DNA of 64,000 nucleotides from Bradyrhizobium sp. CB1717 (GTDB lineage: Bacteria; Pseudomonadota; Alphaproteobacteria; Rhizobiales; Xanthobacteraceae). The notes beneath the pieces were generated by a model. The model made no database searches. It was not told where the DNA came from and saw only the letters and a program-made list of their open reading frames with translations. Each line of letters opens with the position of its first letter. The first letter of the stretch is position 1. The stretch lies in the NCBI RefSeq assembly GCF_029714325.1, contig NZ_CP121666.1, forward strand, positions 1,860,001 to 1,924,000. Reading direction: 5' to 3'. Below are positions 1 to 7,568 of this stretch, one piece after another. The translations under genes were made by a program, and so were the position numbers.

Positions 1-96
1 GCAATTCAGATCGGTGTAGTGCTGGTTCCTGTCTTCCTTCAGACGGCGCCGCATATGGCGTTCGGTCTGATGGCGGCGGTAGTCTCTCGTTCGCAT
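1..96 (-). CDS. Small basic protein, 3' part cut by the window edge
   Basis: The minus strand reads from an ATG at 94-96 to the window edge with no stop, giving 32 residues that begin MRTRDYRRHQTERHM and continue with many Arg, Lys and His. A GGAG lies 7 bases before the ATG. The composition suggests a small nucleic-acid-binding protein. It lies downstream of, and in line with, the genes at 168-470 and 481-1149, so it probably belongs to the same leftward unit. I cannot name a family, and the plus strand is also open here, so confidence is moderate. Confidence 0.5.
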   Translation of the reverse strand, partial: MRTRDYRRHQTERHMRRRLKEDRNQHYTDLNC

Positions 97-167
97 TGAC
101 CATCTCCATGGTTGCGGGCGCTACCCGCGTGGACATGATCTCCATTGGCTTTCTCATGGGCGTACTC

Positions 168-470
168 TCATCTTGGTGGCTGCGGGTGGTACTTGGTCGG
201 CATCCCGAGATACACCGTTGGGTAGTTCTCATCGAACAGATAATTGAATTGGTCTAGCGTCGGGTCCAAGGCCCGCCCGTCCTCCAGCAAGATCCAGACG
301 TGGTTCAGCTCGCCCAGGTCGGATTCGATCGAGCGGCACTTCACTCCGCTCATGTTGAGCAGCGGCACGAGCGGCCAGCACACAGCGGCGCACATCATGT
401 CGCTCGGCCCGCCATCCAAGACGGATTCGCGGAAGTCCTCCGCGAACTCGGTCAGCTCAGCATCGGTCAT
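168..470 (-). CDS. Small protein with a transglutaminase/papain-like Cys-His-Asp arrangement
   Basis: This 100-residue protein has Cys27 and Cys31 in a helix-like stretch (MMCAAVCWPLVPLL), then NHVWI with His57, then ALDPTLDQF with Asp69. The order Cys, His-x-Trp, Asp-Pro-Thr about 30 and 12 residues apart is the layout of transglutaminase-like cysteine enzymes, where the Asp follows a short hairpin. The protein is much shorter than normal family members, so activity is unproven. A GGAG-type ribosome site overlaps the end of the upstream gene (stop at 481), so the two are probably co-transcribed from the prophage operator near 1200. The function is inferred only from the residue pattern. Confidence 0.6.
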   Translation of the reverse strand: MTDAELTEFAEDFRESVLDGGPSDMMCAAVCWPLVPLLNMSGVKCRSIESDLGELNHVWILLEDGRALDPTLDQFNYLFDENYPTVYLGMPTKYHPQPPR

Positions 471-480
471 TCTGGGCTCC

Positions 481-1149
481 TCACACCATTCTGGTGCACT
501 CGGCCAAAGCCTCGGCAGCGTTCTGCATCACCTGCTTGAGATCAAGTGTGTCCGAAAAGATCTCGTTGTCGCGGCTGCAGAAGGCGAGAAGGTCTGCGAC
601 CTCCTGAGGGCTCTGGGGGCAGTAATTTAGGACTGCCATCTCGGCCGCGTTCAAATTGCTGTAGGCTATCCTAGCCTTCCGCCGCGCGTCTCGCAGTGCC
701 TTTGACGGCTTCGGGTGTGGCAGAGCTTCCTTCTGTCGATCGAACTCGGCGAGCAGAGCATCAAATCTCGATTTGATCGCCTGATGGCTCGGGGCGCCCA
801 CCGCCTTGGAGAGGGCATTTGAGTAATCTTCCAAGATTCGCTCACGGCTTTGATAAAACCGATCGCGGGCCGGAGACACGATGTCAGGCTCCCCCTCTTG
901 AATGACCCTCATTTCGCTCACTCTGCCGGCGAAGACCTTCGGCGGTGGCGGCAGCGATCGAAGGAATTCCTCTTCTAGGTCGGCCTCGAGAGGGCCCCAT
1001 CTGTTCGCCTCTTCGACGGCCGCTTCAAGGCTCGCGGTGAGCATGCTGAGGGTGGTCGATGTGGCGGGGCAGGCGAAATTGATCGCAGGCTGCGAAGTGC
1101 CTCCCCGGCTCGTGATCGGCGCAAGGTTGGGCCTTAAATTAGCGTCCAT
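481..1149 (-). CDS. Hypothetical prophage protein, first gene of the leftward operon
   Basis: It encodes 222 residues from the ATG at 1147-1149 (MDANLRPNL). This start is preferred to an ATG 16 codons upstream because GGAGG sits just before it and the longer form would run into the operator. The middle and C-terminal parts are rich in charged helices (KEALPHPKPSKALRDARRKAR and a following helix), with no signal peptide or membrane segment. I do not recognise a family. The gene starts about 40 bases from the GTCTAG operator and reads away from it, so it is probably under phage repressor control and co-transcribed with the gene at 168-470. Confidence 0.65.
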   Translation of the reverse strand: MDANLRPNLAPITSRGGTSQPAINFACPATSTTLSMLTASLEAAVEEANRWGPLEADLEEEFLRSLPPPPKVFAGRVSEMRVIQEGEPDIVSPARDRFYQSRERILEDYSNALSKAVGAPSHQAIKSRFDALLAEFDRQKEALPHPKPSKALRDARRKARIAYSNLNAAEMAVLNYCPQSPQEVADLLAFCSRDNEIFSDTLDLKQVMQNAAEALAECTRMV

Positions 1150-1189
1150 TTGAAGTCCTCCGTGGCTGACTTCAATAATGTATAGCAAA

Positions 1190-1216
1190 CTAGACAAACT
1201 GTCTAGTGCGCTAGAC
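1190..1216. promoter_or_regulatory. Phage-type operator, left copy (three GTCTAG half-sites)
   Basis: Half-sites CTAGAC (1190-1195), GTCTAG (1201-1206) and CTAGAC (1211-1216) alternate. The last two form the 16-bp palindrome GTCTAGTGCGCTAGAC, with the same 6-4-6 spacing as the copy at 2060-2075. The site touches the stop codon of the repressor gene and precedes the gene at 481-1149. It is best read as a repressor or Cro operator controlling leftward transcription. Confidence 0.75.
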
Positions 1217-1998
1217 TAAATTGTTACATCCTTCATAATGCGCACGATGAATGCGAGAATCGTAACCATGCGCCCATCGTTGTCGTTCGCCTCCCATTCC
1301 GAGGAGAATGGCTCGCGCATCCGCAAGATGTCAGGCTTTCCTTTCAGCGGGCGTGTCTGAAGGCTTGCGATAGCTCCCTCCATGCTGACTTCGCGCAATG
1401 AGATTTCAATCTCATCGTCGGTGATGCGGCGGCTCGACGCCACCAGTTGCCCGCTTCTCAGCTCGATGCTGGCGCTCGACGGGGCTACGCCCACAGCGAT
1501 GTCATTAGCCGCAATTCCCACGCCGCCCATATAATCCCCGTCGCACCTGAAAGCGCGAAGATCGGCCTTGGGTGCTCGTTTATCGTTCGCTACGAGGATT
1601 GTTTCCATATCGCGCCACGGATCATGCAAGAGCCATGTATCTGAGACTGCCCAGTCCGCTCTTGCTGGGATGAGAGGGACAGTTGCAAATCTGTCACCAT
1701 AGAATGGCGCGCGGACGACCTGGGTAACAACCGGGCGGTACTCTAAAATTCCCTGGAGGTGTTTCATTGCTGACGGAGGCCGAAAATCGAAGGGGTCTCC
1801 CCTGCCAGTGGAGAGCCACTCGAAGCTCATCTGAAGGTCCATGGCAGCCTCAATAAGGTTGTCCGTAGACGGGTCATTTCGCTCTTTAAGCCAATTATCG
1901 ACTGCTCCCCTGCTTACATGGAGGGCGCGCGCCAGCGCTGAAGCGGACCGCTTGCGGTGCTCCAGGCCGAAGGCAAGTCTTTTCCCAATTGTTCTCAT
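1216..1998 (-). CDS. CI-like phage repressor with a degenerate S24 peptidase domain
   Basis: The protein has 260 residues. Residues 1-65 form an XRE-type helix-turn-helix (SALARALHVSRGAVDNWLKER) that probably binds the flanking GTCTAG sites. The C-terminal half has the layout of a LexA/CI S24 domain: AFRCDGDYMGGVGIAANDIAVG followed by beta strands and a final GRMVTILAFIVRI strand. In active members the first motif reads G-D-S-M with Ser as nucleophile; here it is G-D-Y-M, so the Ser is missing. The domain probably serves dimerisation, and RecA-stimulated self-cleavage is unlikely. The gene is divergent from the YdaS/Cro-like gene, as in a lysogeny switch. The repressor role is confident; non-cleavability is an inference. 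Confidence 0.8.
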   Translation of the reverse strand: MRTIGKRLAFGLEHRKRSASALARALHVSRGAVDNWLKERNDPSTDNLIEAAMDLQMSFEWLSTGRGDPFDFRPPSAMKHLQGILEYRPVVTQVVRAPFYGDRFATVPLIPARADWAVSDTWLLHDPWRDMETILVANDKRAPKADLRAFRCDGDYMGGVGIAANDIAVGVAPSSASIELRSGQLVASSRRITDDEIEISLREVSMEGAIASLQTRPLKGKPDILRMREPFSSEWEANDNDGRMVTILAFIVRIMKDVTI

Positions 1999-2014
1999 TG
2001 GGATGGGATGCCAT

Positions 2015-2075
2015 GTCTAGAATTAAAGCGCATTGTCTAGTTTTGCTGGACGAACCCCCGTCTAGTATGCTAGAC
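2015..2075. promoter_or_regulatory. Phage-type operator region, right copy
   Basis: The divergent gap between the repressor and the YdaS/Cro-like gene holds GTCTAG at 2015-2020 and 2035-2040 and the full palindrome GTCTAGTATGCTAGAC at 2060-2075. The full site has the same arms and 4-bp spacer as the copy at 1201-1216. It ends 9 bases before the ATG at 2085, so a bound repressor would block rightward expression, while the two half-sites lie close to the repressor's own start and could give autoregulation. Confidence 0.75.
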
Positions 2076-2084
2076 ATAGCCCTC

Positions 2085-2489
2085 ATGCATGAGACCGTCA
2101 AAAAAGCAGCCCGCCTCTCTGGCGGCGTTACCGCCCTCGCCGAGGCATTGAAGATCAATCGGCAGGCCATTTATCAGTGGTCTCGGATTCCGGCGGAGAG
2201 GGTGATTCCGATAGAGCGCATCAGCGGCATTTCCCGTGAAGAGCTGCGGCCGGATTTGTTCGGTCCCGGCGCTCCCACATTCAGTGCACCGGGAAACCAA
2301 GCGCCAAATGATACGATGGCCCGAATTGACGGGTCATTTCTGCATCCCATTCACGATACCGGCTTATCGCAGCGGCCAACTGAGTCTTCCGTTCAGTCTT
2401 CGGCGTTGGGTTCGCCCGGTATCGCACCCTCATTATCTCTATCCTCTTGTGAGCAGGAGCGGCGCGAGGGCGCCGAGGAGAAATCGTAA
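2085..2489 (+). CDS. YdaS/Cro-like prophage DNA-binding protein
   Basis: This 134-residue protein starts at the ATG at 2085 (MHETVKKAARLSGG); an in-frame ATG at 2067 would lie inside the operator. Residues 1-60 match the YdaS/Cro-like HTH layout: GGVTALAEALKINRQAIYQW with the recognition helix, then IPAERVIPIERISGISREELRPDLF. The C-terminal 70 residues are Ser/Pro-rich and probably disordered. In lambdoid and related prophages such proteins oppose the CI repressor. Position and operators support the Cro role, but the extended tail is unusual for Cro. Confidence 0.8.
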   Translation: MHETVKKAARLSGGVTALAEALKINRQAIYQWSRIPAERVIPIERISGISREELRPDLFGPGAPTFSAPGNQAPNDTMARIDGSFLHPIHDTGLSQRPTESSVQSSALGSPGIAPSLSLSSCEQERREGAEEKS

Positions 2490-2582
2490 TTCGCGGTCCG
2501 TGCTGTCGCCAAACTGAACGGTCCGCAAGAAATGTGAGTAGGCCAACTTCTGCGCCATCTCCTGAACAGGAGAGCACAGAGA

Positions 2583-2978
2583 ATGTCGGAATTTCGGGAT
2601 AAGGCGTCGTTAGCGATGACGAGTGAGCTTGCGCTGCAAGAGGCCTCTACACTGATCCGGGAGCTGGCAGGGAGGGGGCCCGCCGGCGAGAGCGTCAAAT
2701 CGGCTTTGCGTCGTGTGGGGCGTCAACTGAAGAACTGGAATCCCTCGCGAATTCGCGACGTTTGGTATCAAGATTGCCGCGTGAGCATCCGAGGCGAGGA
2801 GCTCGAGCAATTGCGGGCGCTCACAAAGCGGCGCGTCCAGGATAAGGCGGATACGGATGCACTCGAAGAATTACGAGCCAGAATCTCCCGTCTCGAAGCG
2901 CTCTTGGAGAGCGCAGATCCGTCGTTCCATAGCCCTGACATTGCTGCGCTTGGCGACATCCGGCGCAAAATGGGCTGA
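2583..2978 (+). CDS. Hypothetical early prophage protein with a C-terminal coiled coil
   Basis: It encodes 131 residues after a ribosome site (GGAG) about 14 bases upstream. The N-terminal 70 residues are helical and contain VKSALRRVGRQLKNWNPSR and W/Y-rich RIRDVWYQD. Residues 85-115 (DTDALEELRARISRLEALLE) predict a short coiled coil. It is first in a rightward series of early genes following the Cro-like gene. I do not recognise the family; the WNPSRIRDVWY stretch may contact DNA, but that is speculation. Confidence 0.65.
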   Translation: MSEFRDKASLAMTSELALQEASTLIRELAGRGPAGESVKSALRRVGRQLKNWNPSRIRDVWYQDCRVSIRGEELEQLRALTKRRVQDKADTDALEELRARISRLEALLESADPSFHSPDIAALGDIRRKMG

Positions 2979-3044
2979 AGCTGTTGCCTTGTGGGTCGAT
3001 CCAACGCTGCTGGATGCTCAGCCGCATAACTGAGGAGTACGCCG

Positions 3045-3341
3045 ATGCCTGATTTCGAGAGCGAGATCATTAGCTTGCAATGCGCCGCCGAATGGCGACG
3101 TACGAAAGCCAGGGAGCATCCAGAAGACGCGCGGAACGCAAAGGCGGCGGCACTTTTGGACCGGTTGGCAAGCGATCTGGAGCGTAGTGATGGAGCTGAG
3201 CTCAGCCTTCTGACTCAGCGATATGAGCAGGAAGAAGGGTTTGTTGAAGCTGCGAACTCCTATCTCTCGCGCATTGGCTTTGATCATGCTCCTGCAAACG
3301 GTACCGAATATCTTCGTGCGCTCATCGCTCTAAAGATCTGA
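3045..3341 (+). CDS. Hypothetical helical prophage protein
   Basis: This 98-residue soluble protein is mostly helical and acidic. GAGGAG lies a few bases before the ATG. The sequence has no cysteines beyond one and no recognisable motif. It lies 66 bases after the preceding gene in the same direction and belongs to the early module. Function unknown. Confidence 0.6.
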   Translation: MPDFESEIISLQCAAEWRRTKAREHPEDARNAKAAALLDRLASDLERSDGAELSLLTQRYEQEEGFVEAANSYLSRIGFDHAPANGTEYLRALIALKI

Positions 3342-3440
3342 GCCACGTCCGATCGCCGCGGCTAGACCGACGGGTCGAACAGCCGGTACCGCACCGGCCT
3401 GCCGCGGTGGCCACATTGCGGATGCGCCCGCGGAGGTGCG

Positions 3441-4223
3441 ATGCCCGACGAGAGTAAGTTTGGCCCGGACGACTTTGCTAGGTCGCTCGAGTCAGCGCCA
3501 GAAGATCCGAGGACGCTTGCGGCGCGCGAAGAACTTGAGCACTGGCATGCCTTTGCCGCCGCGCCTTGGGCTAGGCCTGGGACCATCATAGAGGCGATCA
3601 GGCAAGCTAGTGGGCTGCGGACGAACTGGCTCTTGGAAGCGATTGACATGATGGCCTTCGGCGCCGGTGAGCCATCCCAAGGCGCCGTTGAGGCTGCCGC
3701 GCGGCGGTCGCAAGCATGCAGGGCGCTATGTCGGGCCGCGGCAGATGGTACCTTTCCCCTTGTGGGGATGCTCGGTGAAAACTCGGAGAGGGTCGAAACT
3801 ATAGCGCGGGCCTATTTCGACGCAGAATATAGAATTGGGCGCGGCAGCAATGTGCTGGAATTGGATGCCTCCAGTGTCCCCGCACAAGATGATGCAAAGT
3901 TCGATCGCCTGCATCTTGCCAGGTGGTTCGATGTTCGCATCGGGGACAAAGCTGGGTTTCTAGCGTGGCTTTCGGAGCAACCGGCCAAACCGGCGACCAT
4001 CGAACCAGTGACAACATCGAGAGATAGGAAGCGCCTCTACAGCGCGGTTGATGCGGGCCTGCTAGATGAAATGGAGAGAAAGCTGCTCAATCTGGAAGTT
4101 GCATCCATTCAAGCGGCCGCCGATTCCGTCGCCGATCGCGCCCATGGGGGCGGCTCACGGGAGAGCAAGGCGAGACGTCTCGCTCGCGCATATAAGGAAA
4201 GTGGGCGCAAGGCAGCTCCGTAG
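3441..4223 (+). CDS. Hypothetical prophage protein, 260 residues
   Basis: The ATG follows GGAGG. The protein is rich in helices, with residues 185-200 (KAGFLAWLSEQPAKPATIEP) in the middle and a basic C-terminus (SRESKARRLARAYKESGRKAAP) that could bind nucleic acid. No membrane segment, signal peptide or known catalytic motif is visible. It sits in the early rightward module between two unknown proteins and an HTH gene. I do not recognise a family. Confidence 0.65.
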   Translation: MPDESKFGPDDFARSLESAPEDPRTLAAREELEHWHAFAAAPWARPGTIIEAIRQASGLRTNWLLEAIDMMAFGAGEPSQGAVEAAARRSQACRALCRAAADGTFPLVGMLGENSERVETIARAYFDAEYRIGRGSNVLELDASSVPAQDDAKFDRLHLARWFDVRIGDKAGFLAWLSEQPAKPATIEPVTTSRDRKRLYSAVDAGLLDEMERKLLNLEVASIQAAADSVADRAHGGGSRESKARRLARAYKESGRKAAP

Positions 4224-4313
4224 TTCTCCATCAAACTCCAGAGTAATCCATCCACTTTGCCGTCGTTTGCGGCGATATTCCTCACGTTGAACGGCGAACC
4301 CGTGAGGAGAAAA

Positions 4314-4550
4314 ATGATCGACGAGCGCCCGCTGCGAAGGACTGAAGCCGCAGAATACATCACCGCAAAATTTGGGATCCCATGTTCGCCAAAAACGTTG
4401 GCGAAGCTTGCCTGTGTTAGCTCGAAAGGCCCTCCTTTCCGGAAGGCTGGGCGGTTTCCGCTCTATTCGCGTCAGGGCCTTGACGACTGGGCGTTGGCCA
4501 AGTTCGGCCCGGAAATCCGCAACACCGCTGAAATCCGGCAAGCGGCGTAG
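4314..4550 (+). CDS. Small HTH (excisionase/AlpA-like) DNA-binding protein
   Basis: From the ATG at 4314, preceded by GAGGAG, it encodes 78 residues. The pattern RRTEAAEYITAKFGIPCSPKTLAKL followed by GPPFRKAGRFPLYSRQGLDDW is that of MerR-like helix-turn-helix domains of the excisionase/AlpA type: a recognition helix, then a wing with the R-x-P-x-Y strand, then a final helix. Such proteins direct excision or regulate early phage genes. No integrase is present in the window, so the exact role is open. Confidence 0.7.
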   Translation: MIDERPLRRTEAAEYITAKFGIPCSPKTLAKLACVSSKGPPFRKAGRFPLYSRQGLDDWALAKFGPEIRNTAEIRQAA

Positions 4551-4647
4551 CCCCAGGAACGCGGGCACCTGCTCGCACTTCGACAAATCCCCAAACGAAA
4601 ACCCGGCAAGCGCTGGAACGCCGCCGGGTCAGATAGGAGTACTTCAC

Positions 4648-4749
4648 TTGAATAATCTGTTCGATAGCACAGGCGCGACTGAATTGAAAGACGCGCGCGC
4701 CGACGTCGGGTGCGATGCCACTGCCCTCTTGAACCAAGAGGGGCGCTAA
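4648..4749 (+). CDS. Possible 33-residue leader ORF with TTG start
   Basis: A TTG start at 4648 lies 9 bases after AGGAG and opens a 33-codon frame (MNNLFDSTGATELKDARADV and 13 more residues). It ends with TAA at 4747-4749, directly touching the ATG at 4750. The tight junction and good ribosome site suggest translational coupling to the next gene. No family is recognised and the short length means it could be chance. Confidence 0.4.
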   Translation: MNNLFDSTGATELKDARADVGCDATALLNQEGR

Positions 4750-5628
4750 ATGACGTGTCCCGCTGTCCGAGCACTACCCAAGGCGACGCAGCATCGGCTA
4801 ATCGCCCTTCGATACGACGCGGTTGCTCGCGATCGTCAGCGCCGCCATAAGCGCTCGGCCGTTGCCCAGCTTCGCATCCGAGAGATGGAGCGGATCTTCC
4901 ATCATTGGTACGGGACGTTCCTTCCGGACGATGCTGAAGGCCGGCACATGTTGCAAGCCTTCGCCGACTGCCTGTCCTTCGCCGGAGGTTCTGTCATGGA
5001 AAAGCTCACGGGCTTCATCAATGGCCGCGCACCATGGGCATTGCCGGAAGCGGAGGCCATGGCGGAGGCCGCGGAGCTGACCGCCAGCTGGCAGGATGCC
5101 GACCAAATGGCGAAGCGCATCGGCCTATCCTTCGCCGATCGCCAATTGTTGGAAGTCCACACCATCGGCGCGGTCGACTTCACCAAGCGCCAGCGCAACG
5201 CCATGCAGAAAGAGAAGCGCCGGCAGCGCGAGAGAAACCGCAGGAAGGCCAAGGGAGCCAAACCCCACGCCGAAAGCATCAACCGGGCCGAACCGTGGAA
5301 GGCGGAGGGTATTTCTCGCAGAACGTGGTTCCGGCGCCGCGAAAAGGCGCGTGGCACTGAATCGTGCCCTGTTTCTTTCTATGTATTAAGGGGGCATGAA
5401 TCAGTGTCACCGAGTCCCCGTAGCGGGCGAGATGCGCTTCGCGCCGGCCCCAAGGGGCCGAGGCCTGGCGGCCTTCGCCGGCCTGAGCAAGTTGACAGGT
5501 CGGGTATTTATTACGGGGAAGAAAGGTCAATTCCATGGAGGCCGGAGTTTTCGGGTGGGGAATCCCACACTGAACCAGATCTGCCAACCGTTCGGGTAGC
5601 ATTCCCCCAGGCGGAGGCTCGGGCATGA
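4750..5628 (+). CDS. Putative phage DNA-binding protein with a C-terminal HTH-like segment
   Basis: This 292-residue protein has a helical N-terminal half (residues 40-140), a very basic stretch near 150-175 (KRQRNAMQKEKRRQRERNRR) and the segment GISRRTWFRRREKARG near 200, which resembles a recognition helix. The last 80 residues are low-complexity, rich in Gly, Pro and Arg. The basic and HTH-like parts suggest nucleic-acid binding, perhaps in replication or regulation. It overlaps the RNase HI gene by 4 bases (ATGA), so the two are translationally coupled and may act together on RNA-DNA hybrids; that link is inferred from position. Confidence 0.65.
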   Translation: MTCPAVRALPKATQHRLIALRYDAVARDRQRRHKRSAVAQLRIREMERIFHHWYGTFLPDDAEGRHMLQAFADCLSFAGGSVMEKLTGFINGRAPWALPEAEAMAEAAELTASWQDADQMAKRIGLSFADRQLLEVHTIGAVDFTKRQRNAMQKEKRRQRERNRRKAKGAKPHAESINRAEPWKAEGISRRTWFRRREKARGTESCPVSFYVLRGHESVSPSPRSGRDALRAGPKGPRPGGLRRPEQVDRSGIYYGEERSIPWRPEFSGGESHTEPDLPTVRVAFPQAEARA

Positions 5629-6329
5629 GCAGCCGCATGAATTGGAATAAGCGCCGTCCCACGTTCGAACCTTGGTATTCCCGATTGGACCGAGACCCGT
5701 TCGGCCGCGAGGCCACCAACCTTGCTAGGCACGGCGTTCTGCCTTCCGCGAAAAAGGCAAAGCCTGCCCAGCCGAAACCGGCCCCTTTCAGGATGCCCCT
5801 AGGGCGGCCTATGGTGCCTGCTGATACGCTCGCCCCGAAATACGCTCTTCGCACATCCGATCTTGCTAAAGCGCGCGAGGTCGTTTCTGGCGCGGTTGAG
5901 GTCAACATTTGGTGCGATGGCTCCGCGGCTCCGACGAATCCCGGCGTGGTCGGCGCGGGCGCTGTCATCCTCGCGGATGGAATCCGGGTGGAGCTGTTCG
6001 GCGGCGGATGGCGCGGGACGAACAACGCCGCGGAGTTGGCAGCTGCAATCATGGCGATTGAAGCCCTGCCGGACGGCTGCCGTGCGATCGTGATCTCGGA
6101 CTCGGAATATCTGATCAAGGGCATGACGATGTGGCGACACAAGTGGCGGGCGCGCGACTTCAAAAAGAACGGCACCGACATGGCGAATGCCGATCGCTGG
6201 CGGAAGCTGGATGCCATGACAGCGGGCCGCTCGATCGGCTGGAAGTGGGTAGGAGGCCATAATGGCGATCGGATGAACGAGCTCGCCGATCAGCTGGCGA
6301 CGCGCGGCCGGACAGCACGGAACGGCTAG
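5625..6329 (+). CDS. rnhA: Phage-encoded RNase HI with an N-terminal extension
   Basis: This enzyme cuts the RNA strand of RNA-DNA hybrids. All four acidic active-site residues are present: Asp98 in WCDGSA, Glu137 in NNAAEL, Asp159 in SDSEY and Asp222 in NELAD. The outer-loop His is at 212 (GGHNGD). The KKNGT and WKWVGGHNG motifs also match. The first 90 residues (Pro/Lys-rich) are an extension not found in the short bacterial enzyme and could serve for partner or nucleic-acid binding. The start overlaps the previous stop by 4 bases. In phages, such enzymes remove primers or process hybrids during replication. Confidence 0.9.
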   Translation: MSSRMNWNKRRPTFEPWYSRLDRDPFGREATNLARHGVLPSAKKAKPAQPKPAPFRMPLGRPMVPADTLAPKYALRTSDLAKAREVVSGAVEVNIWCDGSAAPTNPGVVGAGAVILADGIRVELFGGGWRGTNNAAELAAAIMAIEALPDGCRAIVISDSEYLIKGMTMWRHKWRARDFKKNGTDMANADRWRKLDAMTAGRSIGWKWVGGHNGDRMNELADQLATRGRTARNG

Positions 6330-6331
6330 TT

Positions 6332-6616
6332 ATGGAGGATTGGCACACTCTTGAACCGTTTGTTCCGCAAGAAGCCCTGACATCAGCCCGTGCTGCGGCG
6401 AGAGCTGGCGTGACGCAGCGGACCATCATCAACTGGTGCGAAGCATATGGACTAGGCCGACTTATTGGCGGGCGCTGGCGCGTCAGCTGCATCGCATTAC
6501 AAATGCTTCTAGATGGCAACACAGGCGCGCTCGCCAAATATCTCACCGGCAACCGCGAAGATCCGCTCATCACTGGCTACTTCGCAAGGCTGAACGTGCC
6601 GCTCCCGAAAAAATAA
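6332..6616 (+). CDS. Small HTH protein (MerR/excisionase-like)
   Basis: This 94-residue protein starts 3 bases after the RNase HI stop. Residues 17-55 (TSARAAARAGVTQRTIINW, then a GRLIGGRWRVS wing) form a helix-turn-helix with a beta wing, as in excisionase-like regulators. It ends the rightward early module. DNA binding is likely; the target is unknown. Confidence 0.7.
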   Translation: MEDWHTLEPFVPQEALTSARAAARAGVTQRTIINWCEAYGLGRLIGGRWRVSCIALQMLLDGNTGALAKYLTGNREDPLITGYFARLNVPLPKK

Positions 6617-6767
6617 TCCGAAGAACCGGAAATCGCGGAAAGACGCGTTCGCGTTCGAAGCTGCGTTGGCTATTGAGCTCGCTTTGAGCGAGCAACCTTC
6701 ATGGACTTGCGCGAAGTCGGCTCGGTGTTAGTTTTGTTGCGCATTTCTCGCGCCACGCACGCAAAGA

Positions 6768-7568
6768 TTACGTATAATTTGCGGCTCGGGGGTGTCCAAA
6801 CAAGCGAGACCATACCCGAGAAGCGATGCCGGTAAGAAATGCGCAGCCAAAAATAAAGCTCAGGACAGACCCTCCTAACGTGACGTACTCCCACAGCCAC
6901 GCCGGCAACCCAAACTTGGTGAACGATATTTCCAAAGGAACGTCGTCCGCTGTGCCGCTGACTGCGGATCCTTGGTCGTTTACGCTAACTTTCGTTTGAG
7001 TGGAGGCGACATTCTGGCGGGCCGCTTTCTCAAGCTTGGGATTGTTTCCGATGTCATGTCTCACGCTCAGTATTGCGACGACGTTCGTCAATTCGGGATC
7101 TATAGCAGGCACCCATATGAGTTTGGCAGGTAGCGGCGAACCCTTTCCCAAGGTTTTGGCTTCCGACCTTCCATGAACGTTTAATGTTAGATTGATCGGC
7201 CACTCCAAGCGATCGATCGGAAACACCCTGTCAGGCCTCGGCCTCTCTGACAGTGATTTGATCCGTCTTTCCTGGGACACTCGAACTGTAACATGAGCAG
7301 CAGAGCCTCTCGGTACTTGTTCGGTGTATTCAATGGCCAGATTGGTTTGGATGACGCGCAGCGCTGGTTCAGGATCAGCCGAAGCCAGTCGATACGTGTT
7401 GGGAGAGGTCAATTCTTTTTCGGCCTCAAGCTCGTACATCTCCGATGAGATTTCCTTGGTTTTGATCAGCACCGCTTCGCGCGGATGGTTAAACCAAAGG
7501 ATCAACAGGGCCCCACCGACAGCCAATGAGAGTGCACCTGCTATTTTTTCAGCAGTTCGAGAGACCAT
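6768..7568 (-). CDS. Unknown membrane protein with two terminal helices and a large external domain
   Basis: The chosen start at 7568 (MVSRTAEKIAG) gives 266 residues; an earlier ATG at 7631 is possible and longer forms look like non-coding upstream sequence. One membrane helix lies near residues 9-25 (ALSLAVGGALLILWF) and a second near 230-250 (YVTLGGSVLSFIFGCAFLTGIA). Between them is a beta-rich domain of about 200 residues. The gene is on the opposite strand to the phage early and late modules and has lower GC, which is typical of a lysogenic-conversion (moron) gene. No family is recognised. A surface exclusion role is possible but unproven. Confidence 0.55.
   Translation of the reverse strand: MVSRTAEKIAGALSLAVGGALLILWFNHPREAVLIKTKEISSEMYELEAEKELTSPNTYRLASADPEPALRVIQTNLAIEYTEQVPRGSAAHVTVRVSQERRIKSLSERPRPDRVFPIDRLEWPINLTLNVHGRSEAKTLGKGSPLPAKLIWVPAIDPELTNVVAILSVRHDIGNNPKLEKAARQNVASTQTKVSVNDQGSAVSGTADDVPLEISFTKFGLPAWLWEYVTLGGSVLSFIFGCAFLTGIASRVWSRLFGHPRAANYT

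Noticed and set aside
4314..4550. Calling this gene a phage integrase partner (Xis)
   Set aside because: The HTH fold fits, but no integrase is present in the window, so the specific role is not supported.
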